64,000 nt of DNA from Hyalella azteca (lineage: Eukaryota > Arthropoda > Malacostraca > Amphipoda > Hyalellidae): positions 186,001 through 250,000 of the forward strand of contig NW_025942407.1 in the NCBI RefSeq assembly GCF_000764305.2, read 5' to 3'. The stretch's first letter is position 1. Every line of letters starts with the position of its first letter. Below the pieces are notes generated by a model. That model did no database searches, had not been told where the DNA came from, and worked only from the letters and a program-made list of their open reading frames with translations. This document shows positions 45,171 through 56,630 of the stretch, in pieces. The translations under genes were made by a program, and so were the position numbers.

Positions 45171-48090
45171 ATGCTCACTGGACCTGAAGCAATGTCTTCG
45201 CCCGCACACGTCCTGAAGAAGACATCTCTGCAACGTTGGTCTACCGTTCTCAAGTTCATGGGGCTGTATTTGGACTTGAAAAATGTGGTCGGTGCGCCTA
45301 GTCGTCGAGGTGCTGCATGTAACCGACGTATCAAGTAACGCAACCGGAGGAGGTAAAACCATGACTCGAGATCAATCTTGGTTGACAGACGGAGGACAAC
45401 AGAAAGATGCGTCGTGCTTCAAGAACGTGGGAAAATTAGCCTGGTATATCACCATTAATGCTGTTTATATCGCCTGTTCCGCTTACATCTGCAGCACTCG
45501 GGACTTCTCAGTTGGATCCATGTCTGGGATATTCCTGACCGCTTGGTATTTTGTTAGCCCTATCACAGCAGAGTTTTGTGTTATAAAATGCAGATTAAGC
45601 CAACGTGCATTTACTAAACTTTTTGAGTTAATTTCTTCTATGTACAACTGTGGAGATATGCTCTCCTCCCGCTCCTTTAAGGTCACTTCAAATTCCTGCC
45701 TAGTGATTGGTTTGGCTGTAACTCGAGCAACCCACTTCAGAATAATGAAGAACATAATAGATAAAATAGTTGAGAGCCAGTTCCTGAAAACATATATGAT
45801 TGTCTCTTTTTCTTACTACATTTTTTGGGCGTTTAATTTCACTTTGATACTCAGCTTTAATTTCTTCGTTGGCGTTCTCAAAAAAATTTTAGAACAAACT
45901 TCCGCTAAACTTGCAGAACGTGCACCTTTTCTCCGTGCGTATGACGCAGTGGCGCCAACGTATCCCGCGACTCCAGGTTCTGTCACATCGTCCGCGTATG
46001 GAGAAGCCTCATCCGCCACTGAATTTCTTAGGGAAATAGAACGCCAGCTGCTGCTTATTGACCAAGCCATCGAACTGATCACTCACGTATTCATGGATTC
46101 TTATTTTCCTGTCCATTAATTATCTAACCGATTTGTTCTTCGCCATTTACTTGCTGATGACTATGCAAGCTGATGACTCCATAACGATGTACGTGGTCTA
46201 CATAACTGAGGCGCTTTGCTTCCTGTTTCTAACGCACAACCCAGCGGACGCGCTATCGGATGCTGTAAGTGGAATAAAGGGCAACCGAGCTCACCGTTTA
46301 CTCACTCGAGTCTCAAGTGCATGAGTGTCTCCTCATAAACGTATAAATTTATCGACATTGAACCTGCAGTATGTTAGCTGTATGAAAATGTTTATAAAGG
46401 AATGCACACTTCATGAAATTGTATTGAATGTTCACCACACCGCATTTCATTCACTCAGTATTTACTCTCAAATTCTTTCTCAGGAAGAAGAGTTTATGGT
46501 GAATTTGCGGATGTTCATATACCGCTTACCTCATGGCCAGCGTTTGCAGGTAAATATTGAACGATGTAGTGAAGCTATCATTTAGCTGGTTTATTACTGC
46601 CTAGCATTCATTAGGTACGTGTTGATAAAAAGTTCTTTATGTTATTCGGTACGGAAATTTCACCCGTCATTACAAATCACGGTACAGAAATAATCAATTT
46701 ATTTTGCAGCCGAACACTGGCATCGTCCTCGCGCTGCAGAGGCCCCGCAAACTTTCGTTGTGTAACTTTGGCACCATCGGCCGGAGCTCTTTCCTGAACG
46801 TGAGCTCTGAAAATAATAAAATATTTAGCGTGACGTGCACTCAGTCTGCCAGGCAGGTCACATTTACACCGTCGCAGCAATATGCCGGCATATGTTCTTA
46901 TAGCTGTTTTTCTCCACACTTAATAAGGGCTACAAATATTCGTCATGCATATATTTCGTGTAATTTCTCAATCGGCAAAAATTTTTGCTATTAGTGCAAA
47001 ATGTCAACAGTCTCGAATTGATAGTAAAGTCTAATATGCCGATCACTGGAACAGAAGTTGGTTCGTGGGAAACCGTGAAGTAAGTAGAAGTACTTAAATA
47101 TAGAACGGATAGAGCACTGGGCAGGGTGGCAGGGTGGTTAATTAAGCAAACCGGAATTGAAGCAGTGAGTTGTGAGTTCGAGACCACTAGCTGTGGATGT
47201 TCTGCAATGTTAAGAATCGGCGACAGGCCTATGGCCTACTAATTAACGCTGAAACCGCTATCATTATAATATGATAGTGCAAAATTGTATAGCGTTGAAA
47301 CCGTTTTTTAACGTAGTTTAACCTCGTATAATTAGAAATCAGTATTTTTTATCCAAGAAATAATATTAAGAGAAAACTAGATGGTCGTATAGCCACATCC
47401 GCCACTGTATGTATATTTTCATGTTAAAACGTGACTTTTCTAGTGATGTGGGACGCTTGGTATTGTTCGTTCATTAATGTAATCAAAGCGCAGTAAATTG
47501 TTAACTTTTACAGATTCTAGACGATTGATAATTTTATAAAAAAATTTATTTCCTATACTTTTTTCACGACGTCCATCCTTTTTTTTCAATCCTCTAGCGT
47601 TATTATTATGGTAAACCGAAAGTAATCTGTCTATTTTCAGTGATTTAAAAACTAGAATGGTTGCATGCCTCGATCGTTTTATCCATAATCACGGATTTAT
47701 TGCTGGCTTTGAAGACAATAAGTTAAATAACGGATTGAATTTGTCCTCGTGCAGATCGGAGGGTAACCATAGACTCGCTTGCTGGCTTAGCTTTGCTTGA
47801 TGTAGGGTTTAGATATACAAGTAGTTATAGATTAAAAAGTGCTCAAGCAACTTAGATTCATCTATTAAATATTACCTTTTCATCTAAAAAATAAATGCCG
47901 GTAATGAAAGTTCTCTTAATAATTTTGTGATTTATGAGGCTAGCGTTACACTTTGAACAAAGATATTAATGCAGTATCCGTTGTGCAGACGCTGGCGTTC
48001 ATGTTTTCGTACGTGGTGGTGTGCATCCAGTTCAACGTCGCTCCTCCTCCTGCACAACCGACGACGCTGCCTGTGAACGCCACCAATTAA
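45171..48090 (+). pseudogene. Gr-like chemoreceptor A, four exons, two frameshifts
   Basis: Exon 1 45171-46264, exon 2 46484-46549 (22 codons), exon 3 46710-46799 (30 codons), exon 4 47989-48090. All introns are phase 0 with donors GTAAGT, GTAAAT, GTGAGC and acceptors CTCAG, TGCAG, TGCAG. The protein is a seven-helix receptor of the insect gustatory-receptor type. Helices are visible at WYITINAVYIACSAYIC, MSGIFLTAWYFVSPITA, FWAFNFTLILSFNFFVGVL, LSINYLTDLFFAIYLLM, YVVYITEALCFLFLTHNPA and TM7 TLAFMFSYVVVCIQF (compare TYhhhhhQF). Exon 1 is broken twice: one extra base between 45285 and 45337 (the N-terminal SLQRW...GLYLD block is in another frame), and two bases missing near 46092 (CACGTATTC versus GCGTGTATTC in copy B). 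Either a young pseudogene or assembly error. Ligand unknown. Confidence 0.8.
47090..47225 (+). repeat. Possible tRNA-derived SINE in intron 3 of receptor A
   Basis: Carries an A-box-like AGGGTGGTTAATTAAGC and a B-box GAGTTCGAGACC, followed by TGTTCTGCAATG. The same downstream word is found after the B-box-like motif at 19390-19430. No poly(A) tail or target duplication defined. Confidence 0.4.
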
Positions 48091-48561
48091 AGTACCTAAC
48101 CAACCAATGATCAAGGTCTAAATTTAATTAGAAATTTATTGCGGAGGATAATTTCACCCACTTCACTCGAGTGAAGAAAGCATTGCATGCATCATATGAT
48201 ATTTAATTTTTTGCCTTCATTGTATTTACGTAAGACCTTATAGTGCTACAACATACAATTTAAAGTTGAATTTTTGACATGCATCTCTTGTGTTCATGCG
48301 TGATTAAATTATTTAAATGAAGTTATGAACGATCGATATTGCCATCCAGCTTAAGTGATAATTCAATTTTGCTCCTTGATTTCCATGCGCTAATAAGATT
48401 AAAATATTTAGTTTGTGTCGGCCCTTGTCAAAAGATAACTTGATCTGTGTGCTACCATACAAATATGTCAAAAATAGCGCTGCATCTTAGCTCGTCGACT
48501 CTCAATGGATCTCTTCCATAGAATGTGTCTGAGGGACTACGCCATTTGCGAATGTCAGGAG
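48091..48561. other. 3' flank of receptor A
   Basis: No gene seen. No clear polyadenylation signal close to the stop. Confidence 0.35.
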
Positions 48562-49100
48562 AGCCGTTTTTTCATTTATGCACTTACAATTACTGCCACT
48601 TCATTCAAATATATACTAACAGCAATAAAGTATTTACGTGATGGTCAGAGTTAATGCAGTGCAGAGTTTATGCAGGCAGATCAGATAACAGAGGTTGCAG
48701 TACATTAACGGCACGGTCGTACCATTAGCATCACTACCGAGACAGTAGCTTTATTAATCAACTGGCTATTCCGGCCCGTAACGATACAAGACGAACTTCT
48801 CACGGACTGTAGGCTAATAAAGCCTTCACAGGAAACACGACATATAGGCCGTTACCGCGATGTCACATAAAGAGAGAGTAAACTAGTATCTCTAAATTAT
48901 ATATCTCGATTGACGGAAAGAGTATAGCGGTAAATTTTCAAACACTCAAGCAAGCTGCACTGAAATAATTATCCACAGCATATAAAAAGCGAACAGATCA
49001 GACCAGTCGTCTTTGCTGAAGTCAAATTTTTTATAATGCAACAGTTTTCTAGTCGCAAAATTTAATTATTAAAGAAGGTTATAATTAATGAAACGCAATA
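48562..49100. repeat. Dispersed repeat R1, copy 2
   Basis: Direct copy of 38213-38755 in the same orientation, about 10.3 kb apart. The two copies bracket the minus-strand TM7 exon and receptor A. Confidence 0.85.
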
Positions 49101-49707
49101 GTTTACCTTCATTACTAAGAAATTAGGTAATGTTCAAGAAAGTGAAGATGTAGCCTAAATTCATTATAATTATAGAAGTAAAGTTTAAGCGATAACTGTT
49201 ATTTGTAACCAACTGCACTGAGCCTTCCCCCAGTGGAGCCTTCTAATTTACGTTATTCAGTTTTACCGACTCTCGGTCGGATGGAAAATTTACCAACAAT
49301 TCGATACCTTAGGCAACTATGAAACAATAACACTCTCATGAACATTTAAAATTTTGATAATCTGCAAACTTGCAGTTCAAATTAAAGATGATATGCTAAG
49401 TTCTATATCAGGTTGTGGAATTGAGAACGCTGCGGATAAACGCTCCTATAAAAATAAATTAACAAATGCACCTAAAAACAAAAAATCCAAACCCTGGAAA
49501 TGTCAGAAAGTCGGCTATAGAATCATGCGACACAAGGAATGTCATTCCTTGTCTACAAGGAATGTATATTTCTAGGCTTACAGCAAGGTATACGGCGATG
49601 TTCTTTTAATGGCGTTGTTGAATTCCGCTGAAGTAGGCAGTAATTTTTAACAGTGCATAAAACGTTCATGAATACACTAGATAGTGATTGATGGTAAATA
49701 GATAGAG
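49101..49707. other. Non-coding region
   Basis: Only an unsupported 73-codon open frame (49354-49575). Confidence 0.35.
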
Positions 49708-50289
49708 ATTGATAGAGAGAAAGTACTAGACCTGAGTCAGCGTCTATAATACTTTTCCATTAATCTCACGTCAAGTGAATATTAATCTTAATATCACGTC
49801 AAGTGAATATTACGTCTCAATTACAGATGATCGATCGTCTCTTATAATTATAATGAATATAACGAGACGCCAGATAGACTTCTGACAATAATGTCTCGAA
49901 AATGAATTCAATAAGCACATCTTATATATAACTAACACATTCGCTGGGCACGGCAATTGACCAGTATTGTTAGTGGGGTATGAAATAACTTCTTACATTT
50001 TATTCAATTTAATATTTGTATTAAAATCGATGAAGCAAACCAGCAAACCGGGTTGCTCATCGAGTACTTGATTACTCGCGTCACGTATGGAGGCCGCAAA
50101 TCCATGTCCTGGGGTTGTACACCAGCAGCTGATGGCTCAGGAGTAAAACACGTATATTGCGATCTCCTGCATGGTATTTCTTCATTTGAAACAGTTTGAG
50201 TAAAATAGGCCCATCGAGCACATTGCATTTATCACTTTCTCTTTGATTCAATTATCTTGCAAAGTTTAAAATGTTAAAATAGTCATAAA
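49708..50289. repeat. Repeat R2, copy 1
   Basis: Matches 52376-52866 in direct orientation, including GTACTAGACCTGAGTMAGCG, GGGCACGGCAATTGACCAGT and CCCATCGAGCACATTGCATT, and ends TAAAATAGTCATAAA. This copy has about 90 bp (around 50060-50150) that copy 2 lacks. Its right end abuts a LINE-like reading frame. Confidence 0.8.
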
Positions 50290-50830
50290 TAGCCAGCATA
50301 CGCACAGCCCCCCTTATGTCACCATCGGCCAGCCTGCTGGCCACTCGTCTTCCGAGCTCTTGATTTCCGTTTCCCGACTCCCGCCTCACTCTTTCTTCCG
50401 GAGCCACCAGATGGTCAGATTCAATAAATGCTCGAATCTGCCTCTTGACTACTGTGGTTAGTGAGTGAGACGAAGCGCTGCTCTCCGGCTGCCGCAGCGC
50501 GATCCACCCAAATGACAGCAATCTACCCCACGCTAATGGAGTACTGTCTTCACTTAACGCCGCCTCCAGCAGTTTCTGCAGAGCATCCGCTGCGCAGACC
50601 ACAGCTCCCCGGGGCACCCTTCTCAGTGCTCTACCATTGGCACAACACCGAGAAACATACCCCAAGAAGTCGAAATCTACGGGTCTATCTTCTATATTGG
50701 AGAATGTTGGTTGCCAAGTTCTTGTGAATGTTGAAGACTGTTTGGTTGTGAGCAATGTGTGAGAATGTCGATCGAATGCTGGTGAATACAGGAGATTGTT
50801 TTGTTCGGGTAATAAGGGAGAATCTTGCAT
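50252..50830 (-). pseudogene. LINE-type retrotransposon protein fragment
   Basis: 192 codons on the minus strand. The central part (LLSFGWIALRQP, TTVVKRQIRAFI, RRVASRLADGDIRGAVRML) resembles the segment upstream of the reverse transcriptase in many invertebrate non-LTR elements, where an R-ADGD-GA-R-L pattern is common. The RT domain itself is absent. The final 12 codons lie inside repeat R2, so the frame has been joined to unrelated sequence. Family assigned by motif memory only. Confidence 0.5.
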
Positions 50831-51662
50831 TCTGGTAAATATTAGAGTCTTAGAGAATGTTGTGGGTAATGTGGAATGGTGGGGTTGGAAGTTTTATTAA
50901 CTGATGCTATTAACATTTCAAATTCGTGCTTCCTTTATGGATTCGTAGTTTTATGTTTCCGTTTAGTCTGCACATAACTATAACGTATACCGATTCATGT
51001 TCTCCCTCCCTTTCCCCCATTACAAGGAGGGAAGGGAAGGGCATATTTTAATGCCAGTTTCAGATTCGGCTGTGTCCGTACCGAATCTATATCAGGTGCC
51101 ATATGCGCGCTCCCTAGCTGATCGCCCCAAGATCACTCGGTCAATGACCGGATTCTAATTAGACGCTTATTTTGCGCGTACAACCAGACGGACACAGAGC
51201 CGCTAATTTATGCGCTGGGCGAGCTAAAGGCGTCTTTAATTCAGAAGCTAATCATTCTCAAAATTTTGATAGGGTATGGGCGTTATGGTGTAGGTGTGAG
51301 CGCTACGCCAATCTTCGAACAGACACGTACCTGAATTTGATGTCATGTGATTTACAATTTCCATATAAAATTGCATAGCTTAGAATTGGCGATGCAAATA
51401 TCAAGGTTACAATGTTGACAATACGATGAACTAACATTCTGTCATTTTTTTATGTTATTAAATTGAATTCAGATATGCTAGTACGGGGAGCGCAGCCGTG
51501 GCTAACAAAATTGAATCGTAAACAGGCCCTGGGCCCAACACCAACCATCAGCATGCAATATCTACACGTAGCCTCAGATCAATGAGCTGTGGGTAACTTC
51601 GGCTAACAGTAAATCCGCTTTGCACAACACAGCCACTGCTTCACAGCAGCGGAGCATAACTG
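50831..51662. other. Non-coding region
   Basis: Somewhat GC-richer than its surroundings, no exon or element recognised. Confidence 0.35.
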
Positions 51663-51747
51663 GCCGGAGCGCAACAGGCCCTACCGCAACAGGCAGGTGT
51701 TACGTTATAGGAGTAGCTGTTGCGGTAGGGCCTGTTGCGCCCCGGCC
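51663..51747. repeat. Near-perfect 30-bp inverted repeat (hairpin)
   Basis: The left arm begins GCCGGAGCGCAACAGGCCCT and the right arm ends AGGGCCTGTTGCGCCCCGGC. They are separated by about 24 bp and differ at one or two positions. A further GCGCTCCGGCCTGT lies at 51768-51781. May be part of a small MITE, but no target duplication was found. Confidence 0.8.
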
Positions 51748-52116
51748 AGTTGTGCTACGGCCTGTATGCGCTCCGGCCTGTGACTAAACTGCGCTGTTAT
51801 GGTGGGCGCTTTGTGTCAAAAGCCGTGAAGATGTCCGTCTGCGTTACGCTCGGGAACGTATATGAATCGCACTGTGGATTTGGGCTATGCTGACCTCTAG
51901 CTATCCACCCACCTGTATTCAGTTGACTATGTGTAGTAAAATTATTACAATTATTATTCTCAATTATATTATAAACAATTTTAATTTGCTTCAAAATCTC
52001 GACACGATAAGTATGAATTTGATATTTGCCAGTTGATCAATCACGTGCAAATAATTTTCTGAAACTAGTCTGTTCGAATGAAGCGGAATATTCAACAATA
52101 ACAACTTATTCTAAAG
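51748..52116. other. Non-coding region
   Basis: AT-rich after 51900, nothing recognised. Confidence 0.35.
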
Positions 52117-52194
52117 CCTGGCGTCGTCTTCGCAGAGGCCGCGCATCGTACGTTCTGCGACTTCGGTACAATCGGCCGGAGATTTTTTCTGAAG
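52117..52194 (+). pseudogene. Gr-like exon 3 relic (receptor C)
   Basis: Open for 26 codons and ending CDFGTIGRRFFLK, parallel to exon 3 of receptor A (CNFGTIGRSSFLN). It is shortened by several nucleotides near its 5' end. The donor is GTTAAT and the acceptor-side AG lacks a good pyrimidine tract. No exon 1 or 2 was found upstream. Confidence 0.65.
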
Positions 52195-52375
52195 GTTAAT
52201 AATTAGTATTGCAATGTGAGCAAAATTGTTTGGCGGTTATTCATCATATTGAATCTGATATTTATATTTCAGAGGAATGATGGCCCGTGTCAATCTGGCG
52301 TCTCATTATATTCTTTATAGTTATATTATGAGAGATGATCATCCGAAATTGAGAAGTAATATTCACATGACGTGA

Positions 52376-52866
52376 TGGAAATTGATGGAAATGTACTAGA
52401 CCTGAGTAAGCGTCTAGTACTTTTCCATCAATCTCTATCTTGTTAAGTAAATATTACGTCTAAATTACAGATGATCGATCATCTCTTATAATTAAAATGA
52501 ATATAACGATACGCTAGGCGGCTAGATTGACGCCAGATAATAATGTCTCGAAAATAAATTCAACAAGCACACCTTATACATGCCTAACACCTTCGTTGGG
52601 CACGGCAATTGACCAGTATTGTTTGTGGGGGATGAAATAACTGCTGCTTACATTTTATTCAATCTAATATTCGTTTTAAAATCGAAGAAGCAAACCGGGT
52701 TACTAATCGAGTACCAGGAGTAAAACACGTATATTGCTATCTCCCGCATGGTATTTCTTCATTTGAAACAGTTTGAGTAAAATAGGCCCATCGAGCACAT
52801 TGCATTTATCACTTTCTCTTTGATTCAATTATCTTGCAAAGTTTAAAATGTTAAAATAGTCATAAA
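52376..52866. repeat. Repeat R2, copy 2
   Basis: Direct copy of 49708-50289 with a deletion of about 90 bp and several small indels. It lies between the exon 3 and exon 4 relics of receptor C. Confidence 0.8.
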
Positions 52867-53185
52867 GTGAAGCATCTTTTTCCATCGTGAGATTGGATCA
52901 TATCAATGAATCCTTTTCTTGTAGGAGCTCTGCTTTATATTGACCTCTGATTATTGCCACAAAACGTGAATTGAAACTCTCGGGTTGTTTAAAGTTAAAA
53001 ATGAATCAAATAACACTTTTGGAAACGATTTATACTATCAAGCATTTCGTGGAAACACTGGATTTGACTCGAACGTATGATTCAACCTCTTATATTATTA
53101 CGTATTGGTATACCTATTCTTATATGAAGGAAAGGTTATTATCAAACATTTAACAAAGATAAAACCGATTTATTAGCATGTGCAT

Positions 53186-53488
53186 ACGTTTGCGTTCATG
53201 TTTTCGTACGTTGTGGTGACCATCCAGTTCCAAGAGGCTGCGACTAGCTCCTGCCTGCGATTCAACGCTTCCTGGCAACGCCATCACTCCTATATCACTC
53301 GCCATCACTCATATGTCCATCACTCCAATCGCCATCACTCATATGTCCATCACTCCACTCGCCATCACCCCACTCGCCATCACTCATATGTCCATCACTC
53401 CACTCGCCATCACTCATATGTCCATCACTCGCCATCACTCCTATACCACACCTGCCGTCATTCCACCCAGCCCAACCAACATACCTAA
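53186..53488 (+). pseudogene. Gr-like TM7 exon relic of receptor C with His-rich minisatellite tail
   Basis: Codes TFAFMFSYVVVTIQFQEA, matching the TM7 exons of the other copies. The base pair before the exon reads AT where the others have the acceptor AG (GTGCAT versus GTGCAG), so it could not be spliced normally. After NASWQRHHSY the frame runs into a tandem repeat that adds about 60 His/Ser/Tyr/Thr/Arg-rich residues before a TAA at 53486-53488. The tail is not found in the other copies. Confidence 0.7.
53277..53440. repeat. Minisatellite of CGCCATCACTCATATGTCC units
   Basis: About five copies of CGCCATCACTCATATGTCCA followed by TCACTCCACT, with period about 30 bp plus shorter partial units. 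It is embedded in the reading frame of the receptor C terminal exon. Confidence 0.85.
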
Positions 53489-55069
53489 TTGATCAAGATT
53501 TAAGCCTAATTTGAAAAAACTGCGATCACAGTGGATTGACTTCGCATTTTTGGTTAAACTATTTGGTTTCCCGAAAACATTTGTAATATGGAAATATTTT
53601 TCAATGATAAATTGGCATTTCGATGCTTCTGCATTGTAACTATAAAATTTTAGAACTTAATAGTTCCTAAACTAATGGTTTCTGTATGGCTTCTCGGATT
53701 ATTTGTAAATATATTCAGCTGGTATATAATATTTATTTAAAATAACTTTCATTATGGAAGCTACGTATAATCAGTGGAGTAACCCCACTTAAACATTTAA
53801 CTTTTATTTCCTAACATCTACCTTTCACTCGAATTTACCTCATAGTGAATTGAAAGAAAATATAATGAGCATACATACACACTTCATTAAGTTGAATTGT
53901 GTTTATGTTCGAAGACTGGTACCACAAATAAAAGGGGCTGTTTGGGTGCGAATCCAGTAAGCCTGACCTGTCGGGACCAGAACCTAGCGAAAATTATGAG
54001 CATGGGGCTTGCAATGGCGATAAAAAGCATCTAATTGCTTCAAAAAACTTATTTCCTTCATTTATCAGTTGAATGAGAAAGACAATAGAATGAGTTTGCG
54101 ACGGCAATAATGACAACAAGCGCACGGCATGCTGGCCCCGTATAATCCGTGCTCCCATATGCTGCTTCGTCCAGTGCTTCCCATTTAGAAACAAATGCAT
54201 TAAATATTGGTTAAACAGTAAATATATCTTTTAAATCAACAGGAAAAATATTTATAAATAAAAATAAAAATAAAGAATTCAAAAATATTCATTGTACATG
54301 TTTAATATCGCAGACATTGGCCTCTTTAGAAGTGTTGTCTTTAAAAAGTAATTTTTAACGCATATTATTTTATGACAGCTTGACGAGCTGAACGAGCGCT
54401 CGCTCCAAGACTGCAATCCCCTCACGGTGGCCACCCACGTTATCAGACCCAATTATCAACTAATCTTCAGCTACATTAGAGCAATTATCCAATCTCATCG
54501 TTCTGTTGTAGCAGTGAATTTTTCGCATTTCATTGTTCGCTTATAATTTTTTATGTTGCTTTTCTGACGATCTGTGACGAGTAACTGGAGGAAAAATTAT
54601 ATAACTACTGTTGAATTTATAACTGCTATAGGTGCGGCATTGTGCTTTTATTGATTAAACATTATGTAGGTTAGATAAGGGAGTACCAGGTACTAAATTA
54701 TTCAATCATGTCTATTGATTGTCATGTTGACCCTAAGCCTAACAGTTATTAATGAGCTTTTGTCTTTCATTGAGCACACAAACATCAGAGAAGTGAAGTA
54801 CATTCAAGTGGCGGCATGGGGCTCTTCATTAGGTTTAGTGCACATCGTGACGCTCTATAGTAGCCTGCTACGGAATTTGATCAGTCGAAATCTAAAACTT
54901 CCCACTCATATTTTTGTACACGTATCATGAACAAACGATTTTTGCAAACTTAAAAGAAATGTTACAATTTTGCATTGAACCTTTTGGTCAGTCACGCCCG
55001 ATAATTTAATGATAACGAACTTATTATATTTCTTTTCATGACAAAATTTCCGCCTATTCCGCTGTGACA
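53489..55069. other. Region upstream of receptor B, possible chemoreceptor remnants
   Basis: Mostly AT-rich. 54379-54543 is open after a TTATGACAG acceptor and starts LDELNERSLQDCNPLTVATH. 54715-54930 codes a hydrophobic TLYSSLLRNL-type segment. Both could be eroded chemoreceptor exons, since LNxxL-type motifs occur in Gr proteins, but neither aligns with the A/B family. No firm call. Confidence 0.3.
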
Positions 55070-56140
55070 ATGAAGACAAGATCTCTGCAACGCTGGTTTT
55101 GGGCCCTCGAGTACATGGGTTTGTATCTAGACAGAAATACAGATGTAATAGCGCCAGATAGCGGACATACGGTAGAAGGGAAGGAGTGTAGCAACGCCAG
55201 CGTTGTCATGAAACAAGATCAACCAAGGATTATAAAGCAATATCAGCAGGCCGATTTCTCGTACTTGAAGAATGTGAGAAAAATTATCTGGTACTTCATG
55301 ATGAACGTTCTCTACATTGCTTGTTCGCTCTTCGTTCTCACTACTCGGGACTACTCAGATGGCTCCATGACAAGGATATTCTTCACCGCTTGGTACAGTG
55401 CTGCTCCGGTCATGGTTGTTTTTTCGGTCGTTAAATGCATATTCAGCCAGCGAATATTTACGGAACTTTTCCACGTTATTTCTCTGATTCATAACGCTGG
55501 TAATTTACACATACCCCGTCGATGCAAATTTACCTCGAATTGTTTCTTTTTAATTTGTTTAGTTGCAACTCGTTCGACTGACTTATATGCGGTGATAAGT
55601 AAAATTATAGTCTCGAAAAACGAAACCCTCTACGAGCAGTTAATTTATTTGGTCGAAAAATTTGCGTTCACAACTTTTTGGGCCTTGGCTTTCACTTTGA
55701 TTCTTAGTTTTAATTTCTTTGTTGGCGTTCTAGAGGGAAACTTCAAGCAATTTTCTGCTAATCTTGCAGGATACGAAAATAAGCTAATGGAAACGATGTT
55801 ATATTCGCCATATCAATTACTACGCTGTCGAACGCAAGTGGCATGTCCGGCCGATCGCAGTCGCCATCTTCAAGCAACCTGAGGGGAATCGAGCAACATA
55901 GCAGTTGCTGCTCATCGACCAGGCCATCGAGCTCATCACTAGCGTGTATTCATGGATCTCATTTTCCTGTCCTCTAGGTTCCTTACTGACCTCCTGTTTA
56001 GCATTTACCTGTTGTTGACGCCTATGAAGAACGGTGGTCCAGAAATATCTCTTCACTTTATCGTCATTACTGAAGCGCTTTGCTTCCTGTTCTTGATGCA
56101 CAATCCAGCGGATGCCCTGTCGGATGCGGTGAGTTCAATG

Positions 56141-56630
56141 AGAGGTGGGCAGTAGCGCGCTACATGTAGCGGTAGCGGCTCTACATTTAAGGCAATGTAG
56201 CGGTAGCGGTAGCGCCCGCTACATATTTAAGTAGCGATACGAGGTTATGCCGCTGCAGCGCTACCGCTACATTTATAGATAAAGCCTTTAGATTTTACTT
56301 AAGGGGACCGGCTACCCTCCAACAAAACTTTATTGTTTACAGACCGATCGTTTTGAAACTTGGTACACATATGTAAAACAGTAATCTAAGACCTTTTTGT
56401 TCATGTAAATTTAAAAAAATGAAAGAAAACGTGGAATTAATAGAAAACGGCAAATAAGGGGTACTCTAAAAAAGTTTATAACTTTTGCAAATCACATGCT
56501 ACAATGTCGAGACACATATTGCCCGTTACAATCTAGTGGGTGTAGCGGTAGCGGTAGCGCCCGCTACATTTAGAGCATGTAGCGGTAGCGGTAGCGCCGC
56601 TACATTTCCAAGTAGCGCTGCCCAGCTCTG
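56141..56630. mobile_element. hAT-like MITE copy 2, in intron 1 of receptor B, with nested insertion
   Basis: Begins AGAGGTGGGCAGTAGCGCGC and ends GCGCTGCCCAGCTCTG, with many TGTAGCGGTAGCGG motifs near both ends. It is inverted relative to 35881-36323. It starts only 12 bp after the donor of exon 1, and is split by the TTAA repeat at 56297. No 8-bp target duplication could be matched. Confidence 0.7.
56297..56522 (-). repeat. TTAA-associated repeat, copy 3, nested in the hAT-like MITE
   Basis: Reverse complement of the 32951/37861 family: starts TTAAGGGGACCGG and ends near ATGTCGAGACACAT. The hAT-like copy at 35881 reads ...TTACTTAA without this block, so this copy inserted at a TTAA after the MITE did. 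Confidence 0.7.

Noticed and set aside
45283..45360. Start of receptor A at the methionine at 45283
   Set aside because: The conserved SLQRW...GLYLD N-terminus shared with receptor B lies upstream in another frame, which points to a frameshift and not a shorter protein.
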